DNA of 5,369 bases. It comes from an uncultured bacterium (GTDB taxonomy: Bacteria > Patescibacteria > Microgenomatia > Levybacterales > UBA12049). The stretch is taken from contig CAMPGJ010000080.1 in the NCBI GenBank assembly GCA_946885425.1, positions 1 through 5,369 on the forward strand, written 5' to 3'. Made by a program: the position numbers and the translations under genes. Shown here one piece after another: positions 1-5,369 of this stretch. Under the pieces are notes generated by a model. It made no database searches, was not told where the DNA came from, and worked only from the letters and a program-made list of their open reading frames with translations. Numbering within the stretch: position 1 is the stretch's first letter; each line of letters begins with the position of its first letter.

Positions 1-1226
1 GGGTCGGCTTTGGAGTTTTGTTTTTTGGCTAGGTAGATGAAGGGGAGAGCGCCGGCTTGGATAAAGGCTGCAATCATGTAGGAAGTGGAGTAGCTGTAAA
101 CGTCAGCGACTTTACCAAGGATTGGTTGGGTGAAGATGCCTCCGCTTGATCCCATGAGTGAATCAAAGGAAAGTACTGTCGCGCGCTGTTGTGATGGGAT
201 GTTGCCATTGAGATAGGCCTGACGCAACGGCATGAGAGATGCGAATAGTAATCCCCATAGGAATATAAGAACAAGAGCAGTCCAGAAGTTGTTGGTAAAT
301 GAAACAAGTAATAAGATAATTGATGTCAAGAGAACCCCAAGTAGAAGTGCGTGTGTTCTTTTACTGAAGAGTTTGCGTATCTGCGGTGCGAGAAATCCTC
401 CAGCCATTTGCGCGGAAGCGGCAATCATAGCAATAAGTCCGGCGATAGTATAGGCTTTTTCATCTCCGTAAAGTTGGAGCAAAAATGGCTGAAGTGCGTA
501 GAAAATGTAAAAACTCACTCCCGCAGTAAAAGGAGCGGCAATCATTATCCACCGTACAGGAGGATTTTTCAATCCATGGTCTACCGAATTGGTAAGAATC
601 TTTTTCATATCTTTGAGAGGATGCTTTGATGGTTGGGGAGTAAATCCCAGATCCCTCATCAGGAAAAAAGCAGTTCCAAAATTTAAGAGCAGCACAGCAC
701 ATCTGAGTATATAAGGAACGCCGAGGTTGGTTGCCTGGGCAATGGCGCCACCCATGAATGAACCCAGGAGCATCGCTCCGCCTCCTACAATTTGTCCCCG
801 TGCAAAAACACTATCAAGAGTACCCTTGAAATTAGTTGCGTGAAGCGCGTCAACCAACCATGCTTCGAGTGCTCCTGAGAAAAAAGTGAATCCTAGACCC
901 AGAAGGATTGAAGATGCTGCCCATCCCCAGAAAGGACCATGGATTTGCCACATATAAAGGTAAAGAAATGTTGAAATGGCAAGTGTTACAGAACCCAGAA
1001 GATAAGAAAAGCGGCGTCCGTAGGTATCAGCGATAATCCCTGTAGGGATTTCAAAGGCGACCATTCCTACAGTAAAAAAGGCATTTGCCAGAAAAGCCTG
1101 AAAATTGCTCAGCCCGGCATCCAGAAGAAAAATAGTATTAATTCCCCAAATAAAAGAAGCAGCCAAGGTATTTCCGAGTACAAGGTAGAGATAAATAGCT
1201 TGGATGCTCTGGGGTTTTTTTATCAT
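1..1226 (-). CDS. MFS transporter, 12 membrane segments, C-terminal end cut by the window edge
   Basis: An open frame of 408 codons runs without a stop from the ATG at 1226 to the left edge. The product is a polytopic inner-membrane carrier that should move a small solute, often a drug or metabolite, driven by an ion gradient; the substrate cannot be read from the sequence. The clearest family mark is MFS motif A in the loop between segments 2 and 3, GIIADTYGRR at residues 63-72. Hydrophobic segments lie near residues 9-32, 42-65, 73-92, 97-120, 140-162, 165-188, 224-245, 256-278, 292-309, 312-332, 349-370 and 380-400, with a hydrophilic central loop near 189-223. All 12 helices are therefore present and only a short tail should be missing. 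Segment 4 carries SGALEAWLVD, and IPSQQRATVLS precedes segment 11, both patterns I associate with efflux-type MFS proteins. The ATG has no Shine-Dalgarno site but sits 6 nt after a TATAAT. The gene lies 43 nt behind the ligase-like gene on the same strand. Confidence 0.93.
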   Translation of the reverse strand, partial: MIKKPQSIQAIYLYLVLGNTLAASFIWGINTIFLLDAGLSNFQAFLANAFFTVGMVAFEIPTGIIADTYGRRFSYLLGSVTLAISTFLYLYMWQIHGPFWGWAASSILLGLGFTFFSGALEAWLVDALHATNFKGTLDSVFARGQIVGGGAMLLGSFMGGAIAQATNLGVPYILRCAVLLLNFGTAFFLMRDLGFTPQPSKHPLKDMKKILTNSVDHGLKNPPVRWIMIAAPFTAGVSFYIFYALQPFLLQLYGDEKAYTIAGLIAMIAASAQMAGGFLAPQIRKLFSKRTHALLLGVLLTSIILLLVSFTNNFWTALVLIFLWGLLFASLMPLRQAYLNGNIPSQQRATVLSFDSLMGSSGGIFTQPILGKVADVYSYSTSYMIAAFIQAGALPFIYLAKKQNSKAD

Positions 1227-1232
1227 TGATAT

Positions 1233-1238
1233 ATTATA
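1233..1238 (-). promoter_or_regulatory. -10 box of the MFS gene, predicted leaderless start
   Basis: The minus strand reads TATAAT, then ATATCA, then the ATG at 1226. With transcription usually starting 6-8 nt after the -10 box, the mRNA would begin at or next to the ATG. No convincing -35 box is found 16-18 nt upstream; that region is T-rich (TGTTTT). The promoter would give the MFS gene expression independent of the upstream ligase-like gene, although read-through is also possible. Confidence 0.5.
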
Positions 1239-1269
1239 GATGCTTTTAGATCAAAAAACATCAGGCAGC

Positions 1270-3021
1270 TTACTTCCTTCGTGAGTGAGGTTTGTCGGCA
1301 TGTCTGCGGGGAGTAGCGAGTGCTTTCTCTCTACCTATGCCGAAGAATTTGAGAAGATCCTGGTCAGTTTCTACTTTTTGTAATTTTTGCATTTGTTTCT
1401 TTGTTCCTTCTGCTTGTACCCTGATATTCTCAGGAATATTATTACCGAATTTATAATCAGTGACAATCCCGCTCTTCATGCCTGAATCAACATCCATGTA
1501 CTGAGAGAGACCTATTCCACGTTGAGCTGGCTCTGCAACTTTTCCCAGAACGTGATCGACAACTTGTGCCTGTAGTTCAAATGCTGGAAATTCATCCCCA
1601 AGATCCCGGACAATCTCTCTGATATCCTGGATCTGTTCAGCATAGGTTTTATCATTATTACCCTTTGCTTCAAAACCTTCTTCATTAAATCTAAGGTCTT
1701 GTTCAAAGCTGCTGTTGGGTGCTTCTTTTGTTTTAAGCTCCTCAAAAAGGTACCCATATTTCCCATCTTTATAGTCATTTTGCAAATAAGTGATAACTTT
1801 TGATTCATCTCCACCATTCGCTTCAAGGGCTTTATAGGAAAGAACACGAGTCAGTTGTTTGAAATACACGTGAGCCATGATAAGGCGTAGGTCAGGGTTT
1901 GCTGAACCAGCCACAGATTCTACAGTGCCAAATTCTTTCATGATCCTTACCTTATCATGCTGTCCTTTGACCGGAGCTGCTTCGTCATCGTCACTTTTAT
2001 TACTCTCACCGCGGGAGAATTGGTGGGCAATCCCAGATCGCATTGCTTCTATTGCATTTTCATTTAATGAGTAAGAATTATTCGGTAGATTAGTGTCTTG
2101 CGCTCCAATTAGACCTCTCTTCATTATGGATCGAACATCTTTCATATTGTCCATATGCATGCCCAAATAATCTCTTGTGTTGGCAAGCATAAAGTTTTCC
2201 ACTTGTGCCATCTGTGTCGTTTCAAGTATTCCTGCAGCGTAGGCGGCTCTTGCATCAAATTTTCCATTTGGTAATTCAGGGTTGCTTGTATGCACATGGG
2301 TTCCGTTATATGGCACCTGTTTGTCCAAGCCAAGTTCTTTGGCAATATTTTTTGTTTCTTGTGGTGCTCCATCATAAACGCCTGTCTGACCTCTTTCGAA
2401 AGAGCTGATAATTTTTGGATGATCTGTTAGACCTAATTGCTCAGGTGATCCTCCTTCAGGAACACTTGCGATGACATAGTTGCCTTTGCGTAATTCTGCG
2501 ACTTTTTCTCCTTGCTGAACAGTTTTACCTAATACTTTTGCAATATCTAGTGCAGAGCTTGGGTATTCACCATTGTCTGTTTTACCGCTTACAACTTCAA
2601 GCTGAGCTCGATCTGCTTCAGGAGGAATAAGATCAAAGGTGACATTCTCTTCATCATGTACGGTCAAGAGATTACCATTGTTATCATAAAGAGTTCCTTC
2701 AAGCTCAAAACCTGTACCAATAGGTTTGTGATTGCCGGCTTTGAATTCTTTGAGAATTTTGCGCGCCAATTCTGCTGATTCATGCTGATTTTTTTTATCT
2801 TCTTCTTTACTCTCAGCATGATCGTATGCCAGTTCATGGAAATCGTTTTCATGCACCTGGGATTTTTCCTTAAATGTATCTCCTTCTCTTTGTCTTGCAT
2901 CAGGAAGGACAGTAACGTTTCTTTGTCTGTCGCGAAATGCCAAGCCATCTGGATAATTGGCAATTACATCTGATTTCTTTTCTTGTTTGGGTGGATGAAT
3001 ATTTTCACCTTGTTCCGCCAT
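1270..3021 (-). CDS. GCS2/YbdK-like carboxylate-amine ligase homologue, divergent
   Basis: This 583-residue soluble protein appears to belong to the glutamate-cysteine ligase type 2 (YbdK-like) ATP-dependent carboxylate-amine ligases, which join an amine to a carboxylate through an acyl phosphate. Four motifs occur in family order: GTGFELEG at 102-109 (compare GIELE in YbdK, metal-binding acids), AQLEVVSG at 139-146 (compare SMLELAT), GTHVHTS at 240-246 (compare GQHVHVG), and FGTVESVAGS at 364-373 (compare FGTVEVRVMD). In the last motif the usual Arg and Asp are replaced, so activity or substrate may differ. ANPDLRLIMA at 374-383 also recalls the glutamine synthetase fold. The protein is far longer than YbdK, which I recall as about 370 residues: there is a charged, probably disordered N-terminus of about 90 residues, an acidic linker near 339-350, extra helical sequence after 400, and a basic tail (TPRRHADKPHSRRK). 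No signal peptide or membrane segment is seen. I chose the ATG at 3021 over a TTG at 3039 that lies inside the promoter region. Fold assignment is moderately sure; the substrate is unknown. Confidence 0.6.
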   Translation of the reverse strand: MAEQGENIHPPKQEKKSDVIANYPDGLAFRDRQRNVTVLPDARQREGDTFKEKSQVHENDFHELAYDHAESKEEDKKNQHESAELARKILKEFKAGNHKPIGTGFELEGTLYDNNGNLLTVHDEENVTFDLIPPEADRAQLEVVSGKTDNGEYPSSALDIAKVLGKTVQQGEKVAELRKGNYVIASVPEGGSPEQLGLTDHPKIISSFERGQTGVYDGAPQETKNIAKELGLDKQVPYNGTHVHTSNPELPNGKFDARAAYAAGILETTQMAQVENFMLANTRDYLGMHMDNMKDVRSIMKRGLIGAQDTNLPNNSYSLNENAIEAMRSGIAHQFSRGESNKSDDDEAAPVKGQHDKVRIMKEFGTVESVAGSANPDLRLIMAHVYFKQLTRVLSYKALEANGGDESKVITYLQNDYKDGKYGYLFEELKTKEAPNSSFEQDLRFNEEGFEAKGNNDKTYAEQIQDIREIVRDLGDEFPAFELQAQVVDHVLGKVAEPAQRGIGLSQYMDVDSGMKSGIVTDYKFGNNIPENIRVQAEGTKKQMQKLQKVETDQDLLKFFGIGREKALATPRRHADKPHSRRK

Positions 3022-3024
3022 AAT

Positions 3025-3056
3025 TTTATATTGAATCAAATTGTAACAATTTGCAA
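3025..3056 (-). promoter_or_regulatory. Probable promoter of the ligase-like gene
   Basis: On the minus strand a TTGCAA (3056-3051) stands 17-20 nt before an AT-rich stretch CAATATAAA (3033-3025) that could hold the -10 box, giving a start at or near the ATG at 3021. A second candidate -10 is TACAAT at 3045-3040, which would give a leader of about 12 nt but has no good -35. No Shine-Dalgarno site precedes the ATG. The exact box cannot be settled by eye; that a promoter lies here follows from the divergent arrangement. Confidence 0.4.
3037..3053. promoter_or_regulatory. 17-bp palindrome in the divergent promoter region, candidate operator
   Basis: The sequence CAAATTGT-A-ACAATTTG is a perfect inverted repeat with 8-bp arms around a single central base. 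It overlaps both candidate promoters of the minus-strand ligase-like gene and lies 15 bp outside the -35 region of the plus-strand glycosyltransferase gene. Size and symmetry suit a dimeric helix-turn-helix regulator. A bound protein would be expected to block the minus-strand gene and might also affect the plus-strand one. No regulator gene is present in the window, so the binding protein is unknown. Confidence 0.5.
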
Positions 3057-3068
3057 GGTTTTCTTCAT

Positions 3069-3097
3069 TTGTTCAGTTGCTAGTTTTTTAGTATAAT
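3069..3097 (+). promoter_or_regulatory. Promoter of the GT2 gene, predicted leaderless start
   Basis: A TTGTTC at 3069-3074 and a perfect TATAAT at 3092-3097 are separated by 17 nt, the ideal sigma-70-type spacing. Only 8 nt (GCTCTAGT) lie between the -10 box and the ATG at 3106, so transcription should start within a base or two of the ATG. There is no room for a Shine-Dalgarno site. It probably drives the GT2 gene and perhaps the GT-C gene behind it. Confidence 0.65.
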
Positions 3098-3105
3098 GCT
3101 CTAGT

Positions 3106-3864
3106 ATGAGTAATGTTTTCCTGTCCGTCGTCATTCCTTGTTACGATGAGATGGCGAATCTGCAAAAAGGTGTGCTTGATAAGGTCAAGCATTTTCTAGA
3201 TAAGAAGAAGTTTCCCTATGAGGTACTTGTAGTTGATGATGGCTCTACAGATGGAAGTACCGATTTTATAAAAAAATTTACGAAAGAAAATTCTTCCTTT
3301 AGACTTATTGAAATCTCACATTTCGGGAAAGCTGGTGCTGTAACCAAAGGTGTTCTTCAGGCCAAAGGAGAGTTTGTCCTCTTTACTGACATGGATCAGG
3401 CAACGCCAATTGAAGAGATTGATAAATTGTTTCCACATTTCGAACGGTATGATGTTGTGATAGGTTCCCGTGGAGGCATCCGTAAAGGCGCTCCATGGAC
3501 AAGGGCAATTATGGGAACAGGAATGATTTTTTTACGGTCGATGATTGTAGGATTGCATGGGATAAAAGATACTCAATGCGGGTTTAAGATGTTCCGTGGA
3601 GAAGCAGCAAAAAAATTATTTCCCAAGATTGATAAGCTCCATAATGGTTTTCATAAAGTTGGAGGATCTAGTGTATCTGCCGGCTTTGATGTAGAGCTTT
3701 TGTATCTCGCCCAAAAACTTGGATATAAAATTAAGGAAGTGCCTGTGAGCTGGCTCTATGTAGAAACAAGGCGGGTAAATCCAATCAATGATTCAATTCA
3801 AGGCCTTGTTGAACTTTTTAAAATCAGGAAGAATACGATGGATGGGAAATACCGTGATCTATAG
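3106..3864 (+). CDS. Family-2 glycosyltransferase, DPM1/ALG5-like polyprenyl-phosphate hexose synthase
   Basis: This 252-residue GT-A enzyme should transfer a hexose from a nucleotide sugar to a polyprenyl phosphate on the cytoplasmic membrane face, making a lipid-linked donor. The N-terminal VVIPCYDE (8-15) and VVDDGSTDGS (42-51) form the nucleotide-binding part. FTDMDQATP (93-101) contains the metal-binding DxD as D95-M-D97. IGSRGG (119-124) follows, then DTQCGFKMF (155-163), the signature I associate with dolichyl-phosphate glucose/mannose synthases of the ALG5/DPM1 group. GFDVELLYLA (193-202) and EVPVSW (211-216) complete the catalytic domain. There is no membrane segment at either end, unlike ALG5 with its N-terminal anchor or longer bacterial homologues with C-terminal helices, so it is probably soluble or peripheral. 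The ATG follows TATAAT by 8 nt. A GT-C transferase, a likely user of its product, starts 91 nt downstream. Whether the sugar is glucose, mannose or another hexose cannot be told. Confidence 0.88.
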   Translation: MSNVFLSVVIPCYDEMANLQKGVLDKVKHFLDKKKFPYEVLVVDDGSTDGSTDFIKKFTKENSSFRLIEISHFGKAGAVTKGVLQAKGEFVLFTDMDQATPIEEIDKLFPHFERYDVVIGSRGGIRKGAPWTRAIMGTGMIFLRSMIVGLHGIKDTQCGFKMFRGEAAKKLFPKIDKLHNGFHKVGGSSVSAGFDVELLYLAQKLGYKIKEVPVSWLYVETRRVNPINDSIQGLVELFKIRKNTMDGKYRDL

Positions 3865-3875
3865 AAGGGTGCGAA

Positions 3876-3906
3876 ATGGCTATATGGCTATATGGCTATA
3901 TGGCTA
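3876..3906 (+). repeat. Octamer tandem repeat, ATGGCTAT, 3.9 copies
   Basis: Three perfect copies of ATGGCTAT (3876, 3884, 3892) are followed by seven bases of a fourth (3900-3906). The array lies in the 91-nt gap between the GT2 and GT-C genes, starting 12 nt after the GT2 stop codon. Perfect short repeats of this kind can gain or lose units by replication slippage. Here that would change the spacing or RNA structure between the two genes rather than a reading frame, because the array is outside both coding regions. Confidence 0.9.
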
Positions 3907-3926
3907 ATGGTTAACCATAAGACCAT
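3900..3926 (+). other. Imperfect hairpin after the repeat, containing the palindrome ATGGTTAACCAT
   Basis: A perfect 12-bp palindrome, ATGGTTAACCAT, occupies 3907-3918. The last repeat unit (ATGGCT, 3900-3905) can also pair with AGACCAT (3920-3926) with one bulged A. This gives a stem of about ten pairs with one A-A mismatch and a TTAA loop. No T-run follows, so it is not a standard intrinsic terminator. It could act as an RNA processing or attenuation element between the two glycosyltransferase genes, or be fortuitous. Confidence 0.4.
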
Positions 3927-3955
3927 GTATCCTTAGAACCATTCGTTAAATATTT

Positions 3956-5164
3956 ATGAAGCATTTAAAAGTCCTCTTAGTTGGCTATATTACAACAATT
4001 GTATTGCTCTTTTTATATTCGTTTACACAAATAGATTTGGGTTTGGTTATCTCGCGTTATGCTTTTCTCTATGAACTGGAAAAGTCATTTCAGTATATTG
4101 GTTACTTTAATAGACCACTTTCCGCGGGTATATACATAGTACTCCTTATGGCTATGTACTTGTTTTACTTTGCTTTTCTCTTTTACAGTGCCAAGAAAAA
4201 AATAACTAAATCAGGCGCTTGGAAAATTATTATTGCTTCAGCCGTCATCCTGACGTTTTCATATAACGCTTTTTCATATGATTTTTTTAATTATTTATTT
4301 GATGCCAAAATAGTGACACAGTATCATCAAAATCCTTATGTCCAGAAAGCTCTTGATTACCCTCAGGATCCGATGCTTTCCTTTATGCATTGGACGCACA
4401 GGGTATTTCCATATGGACCGCTCTGGCTTGTTTTGACTGTCCCGCTTTCATTTGTTGGTTTGAATCTATTTCTTCCAACCTTCTTTCTTTTCAAATTATT
4501 GATGTTGGGTGGATTTGTCGGCAGCTTGTATTTCGTGGGGAAAATATTAAAAAAGATTTCTCCTGAGAGGGAAGTGTTTGGTCTTTTGTTTTTTGGCTTA
4601 AACCCGCTGCTTCTCATTGAATCTCTAACATCAGCACATCTGGATATTGTCATGATGTTTTTTGCATTGTGGGCATTCTATTTACTTATCAGTAAAAGAT
4701 ATTTTCTTGCATGGATATTATTGATCGTTTCCATAGGGATTAAATTTGCAAGTGGATTTTTGGTGCCGGTATTTCTTGTGGTTCCATTCTTGCAAAACAG
4801 CAAAAAAATATCATGGCCCATGATAGTAGGCTGTTCAGTGCTGCTCTTAACGTTGACAGTTATCGTGGCATCGATGCGGACAACTTTTCAGCCATGGTAT
4901 CTGGTTGTGCCTATGACATTTGCTGTTTTCCTTGCTCATCGTTATTATATTTTCATCCCTGCCATGATTCTTTCTTTTGCGGCTCTTTTAACTTATGTAC
5001 CTTATCTTTATCTGGGAAACTGGGATAATCCTGTACCTCAGATTTTAGCCAACATATATATGTCGGCAGGTATACTATCCGTAGTTGCAGTTGGAGGTTA
5101 TTATCTCTACACAAGCAGACATAGCTTCCTTATCAAATCCCGCTCTGCTTTACAAAAATCTTGA
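3956..5164 (+). CDS. Multi-pass GT-C glycosyltransferase, MptB/GT87-like
   Basis: This 402-residue integral membrane protein with roughly 10-12 hydrophobic helices fits the GT-C fold. Such enzymes use polyprenyl-phosphate sugars as donors and act on the outer face of the cytoplasmic membrane. Typical pieces occur in order: SYDFFNYLFDAKI at 107-119, whose D109 is the candidate catalytic or metal-binding acid in the first large outer loop; QNPYV (125-129); FPYGPLW (151-157); NPLLLIES (216-223) followed by AHLD (227-230); GIKFASG (261-267); and FQPWY (311-315). This set recalls actinobacterial alpha-mannosyltransferases (MptA/MptB) and GT87 proteins. The N-terminus is a membrane helix (about 4-24) without a cleavage site. 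The ATG at 3956 is the only sensible start, since the hydrophobic N-terminus begins at once, but neither a Shine-Dalgarno site nor a strong -10 box is visible. It probably shares a transcript with the GT2 gene. The sugar and acceptor are unknown. The stop is TGA. Confidence 0.78.
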   Translation: MKHLKVLLVGYITTIVLLFLYSFTQIDLGLVISRYAFLYELEKSFQYIGYFNRPLSAGIYIVLLMAMYLFYFAFLFYSAKKKITKSGAWKIIIASAVILTFSYNAFSYDFFNYLFDAKIVTQYHQNPYVQKALDYPQDPMLSFMHWTHRVFPYGPLWLVLTVPLSFVGLNLFLPTFFLFKLLMLGGFVGSLYFVGKILKKISPEREVFGLLFFGLNPLLLIESLTSAHLDIVMMFFALWAFYLLISKRYFLAWILLIVSIGIKFASGFLVPVFLVVPFLQNSKKISWPMIVGCSVLLLTLTVIVASMRTTFQPWYLVVPMTFAVFLAHRYYIFIPAMILSFAALLTYVPYLYLGNWDNPVPQILANIYMSAGILSVVAVGGYYLYTSRHSFLIKSRSALQKS

Positions 5165-5179
5165 AGCTATCTGTCTCTG

Positions 5180-5204
5180 ACTTTCCAAACAGGCTCTGGA
5201 AAGT
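5180..5204. promoter_or_regulatory. Inverted repeat between the GT-C genes, candidate operator or terminator
   Basis: ACTTTCCA (5180-5187) and TGGAAAGT (5197-5204) are perfect 8-bp arms around a 9-nt loop. The repeat starts 16 nt after the stop of the upstream gene and ends one base before the TATAAT of the next. It covers the -35 region and nearly all of the spacer of that promoter. The lack of a T-run after the stem argues against a classical terminator. An operator is the better guess from its position, though a hairpin ending the upstream mRNA remains possible. Confidence 0.5.
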
Positions 5205-5211
5205 GTATAAT
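5182..5211 (+). promoter_or_regulatory. Promoter of the partial GT-C gene, predicted leaderless start
   Basis: A perfect TATAAT lies at 5206-5211, followed by 8 nt (CTGAGCAT) and the ATG at 5220, the same geometry as the GT2 gene. A weak -35 match, TTTCCA at 5182-5187, stands 18 nt upstream inside the inverted repeat. Transcription should begin at or next to the ATG, and no Shine-Dalgarno site is seen. Confidence 0.55.
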
Positions 5212-5219
5212 CTGAGCAT

Positions 5220-5369
5220 ATGAGTTTTATAAAGAATTACTCAACCTTTCTCTTATTTGCCGGGATTCTTCTGCTTTTCTTTGTCACTCGTTTCTATAAT
5301 ATTTTAGGTCTTCCTATTTTTACTGATGAGGCTATCTATATCCGGTGGTCACAGATTGCTGCAAATGAC
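5220..5369 (+). CDS. N-terminus of a GT-C (GT39/PMT or ArnT-like) glycosyltransferase, cut by the window edge
   Basis: Fifty codons are open to the right edge. A hydrophobic helix at about residues 9-23 is followed by TRFYNILGLPIFTDEAIY at 23-40. The R-F/L...P.F.DEA.Y pattern, with D36-E37 just after the first helix, marks the first outer loop of GT39/PMT_2 and ArnT-type transferases, where the Asp is the catalytic or metal-binding acid. Full-length members usually have 400-700 residues, so most of the protein lies outside the window. It would use a polyprenyl-linked sugar, possibly the product of the GT2 enzyme in this cluster. The gene begins 55 nt after the preceding GT-C gene but has its own TATAAT, so it can be transcribed separately. 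The start is well supported by the promoter position and by the immediate hydrophobic segment. Confidence 0.72.
   Translation, partial: MSFIKNYSTFLLFAGILLLFFVTRFYNILGLPIFTDEAIYIRWSQIAAND

Noticed and set aside
74..702. Short frames on both strands within the MFS gene
   Set aside because: The continuous 408-codon frame with MFS motif A and 12 helices explains this stretch; the short frames have no motif or start signal.
1253..1258. T-run on the minus strand just after the ligase-like gene, as an intrinsic terminator
   Set aside because: No GC-rich stem precedes it; it lies in the -35 region expected for the MFS promoter.
1512..2973. Overlapping frames on both strands within the ligase-like gene
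   Set aside because: They lie wholly inside a longer frame with clear family motifs, show low-complexity or unnatural composition, and have no start signals.
3022..3039. TTG start at 3039 that would add six residues to the ligase-like protein
   Set aside because: The TTG overlaps the palindrome and lies within the likely promoter; the ATG at 3021 is a better start and the added residues match no known motif.
3876..3914. Tiny frame of 12 codons starting in the repeat (ATG GCT ATA ... TAA)
   Set aside because: It is produced by the octamer itself, has no ribosome site or promoter of its own, and would change with every repeat unit; likely fortuitous.
3876..3942. Short repeats considered as a CRISPR or attachment site
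   Set aside because: The units are contiguous octamers without spacers, no cas or integrase gene is present, and no second copy of a core sequence is seen.
5162..5164. TGA read as glycine (code 25, as in Gracilibacteria)
   Set aside because: Reading through would append an unrelated sequence to the GT-C protein, and no long coding frame in the window has an in-frame TGA; glycine codons GGN are used normally.

Overview
The window holds five protein-coding genes in two divergent groups. On the minus strand are a major facilitator superfamily (MFS) transporter, cut at the left edge, and a 583-residue protein related to the GCS2/YbdK carboxylate-amine ligases. On the plus strand are a cytosolic family-2 glycosyltransferase of the DPM1/ALG5 (polyprenyl-phosphate hexose synthase) type, a 402-residue multi-pass GT-C-type glycosyltransferase, and the first 50 codons of a second GT-C/PMT-like glycosyltransferase, cut at the right edge. 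I see no RNA gene, insertion sequence, CRISPR array or phage gene.

The genome looks bacterial: there are three perfect TATAAT -10 boxes, short intergenic gaps and moderate-to-low GC. TGA serves as a normal stop and no long frame has an internal TGA, so the standard bacterial code fits. The lean arrangement, divergent protein sequences and apparent lack of Shine-Dalgarno sites would suit a candidate-phyla (Patescibacteria/CPR-like) bacterium. That assignment is inference and nothing in the window proves it.

Layout: 1-1226 (-) MFS transporter; 1227-1269 short gap with its own -10 box; 1270-3021 (-) ligase-like protein; 3022-3105 divergent promoter region with a 17-bp palindrome; 3106-3864 (+) polyprenyl-phosphate hexose synthase-like enzyme; 3865-3955 gap with an octamer tandem repeat and a hairpin; 3956-5164 (+) GT-C transferase; 5165-5219 gap with an inverted repeat and promoter; 5220-5369 (+) second GT-C transferase, partial. 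There is no gene-free stretch longer than 300 bases.

The plus-strand genes make biochemical sense together. The soluble GT2 enzyme would charge a polyprenyl phosphate with a hexose on the cytoplasmic face. The membrane GT-C enzymes would then use such lipid-linked sugars on the outer face to build a glycan, glycolipid or glycoprotein. The minus-strand pair has no obvious biochemical tie to this pathway beyond sharing the divergent control region. The most noteworthy signals are the recurrent TATAAT box only 6-8 nt before the ATG (predicted leaderless mRNAs), the palindrome in the shared promoter region, the ATGGCTAT repeat, and the altered active-site motif of the ligase-like protein.
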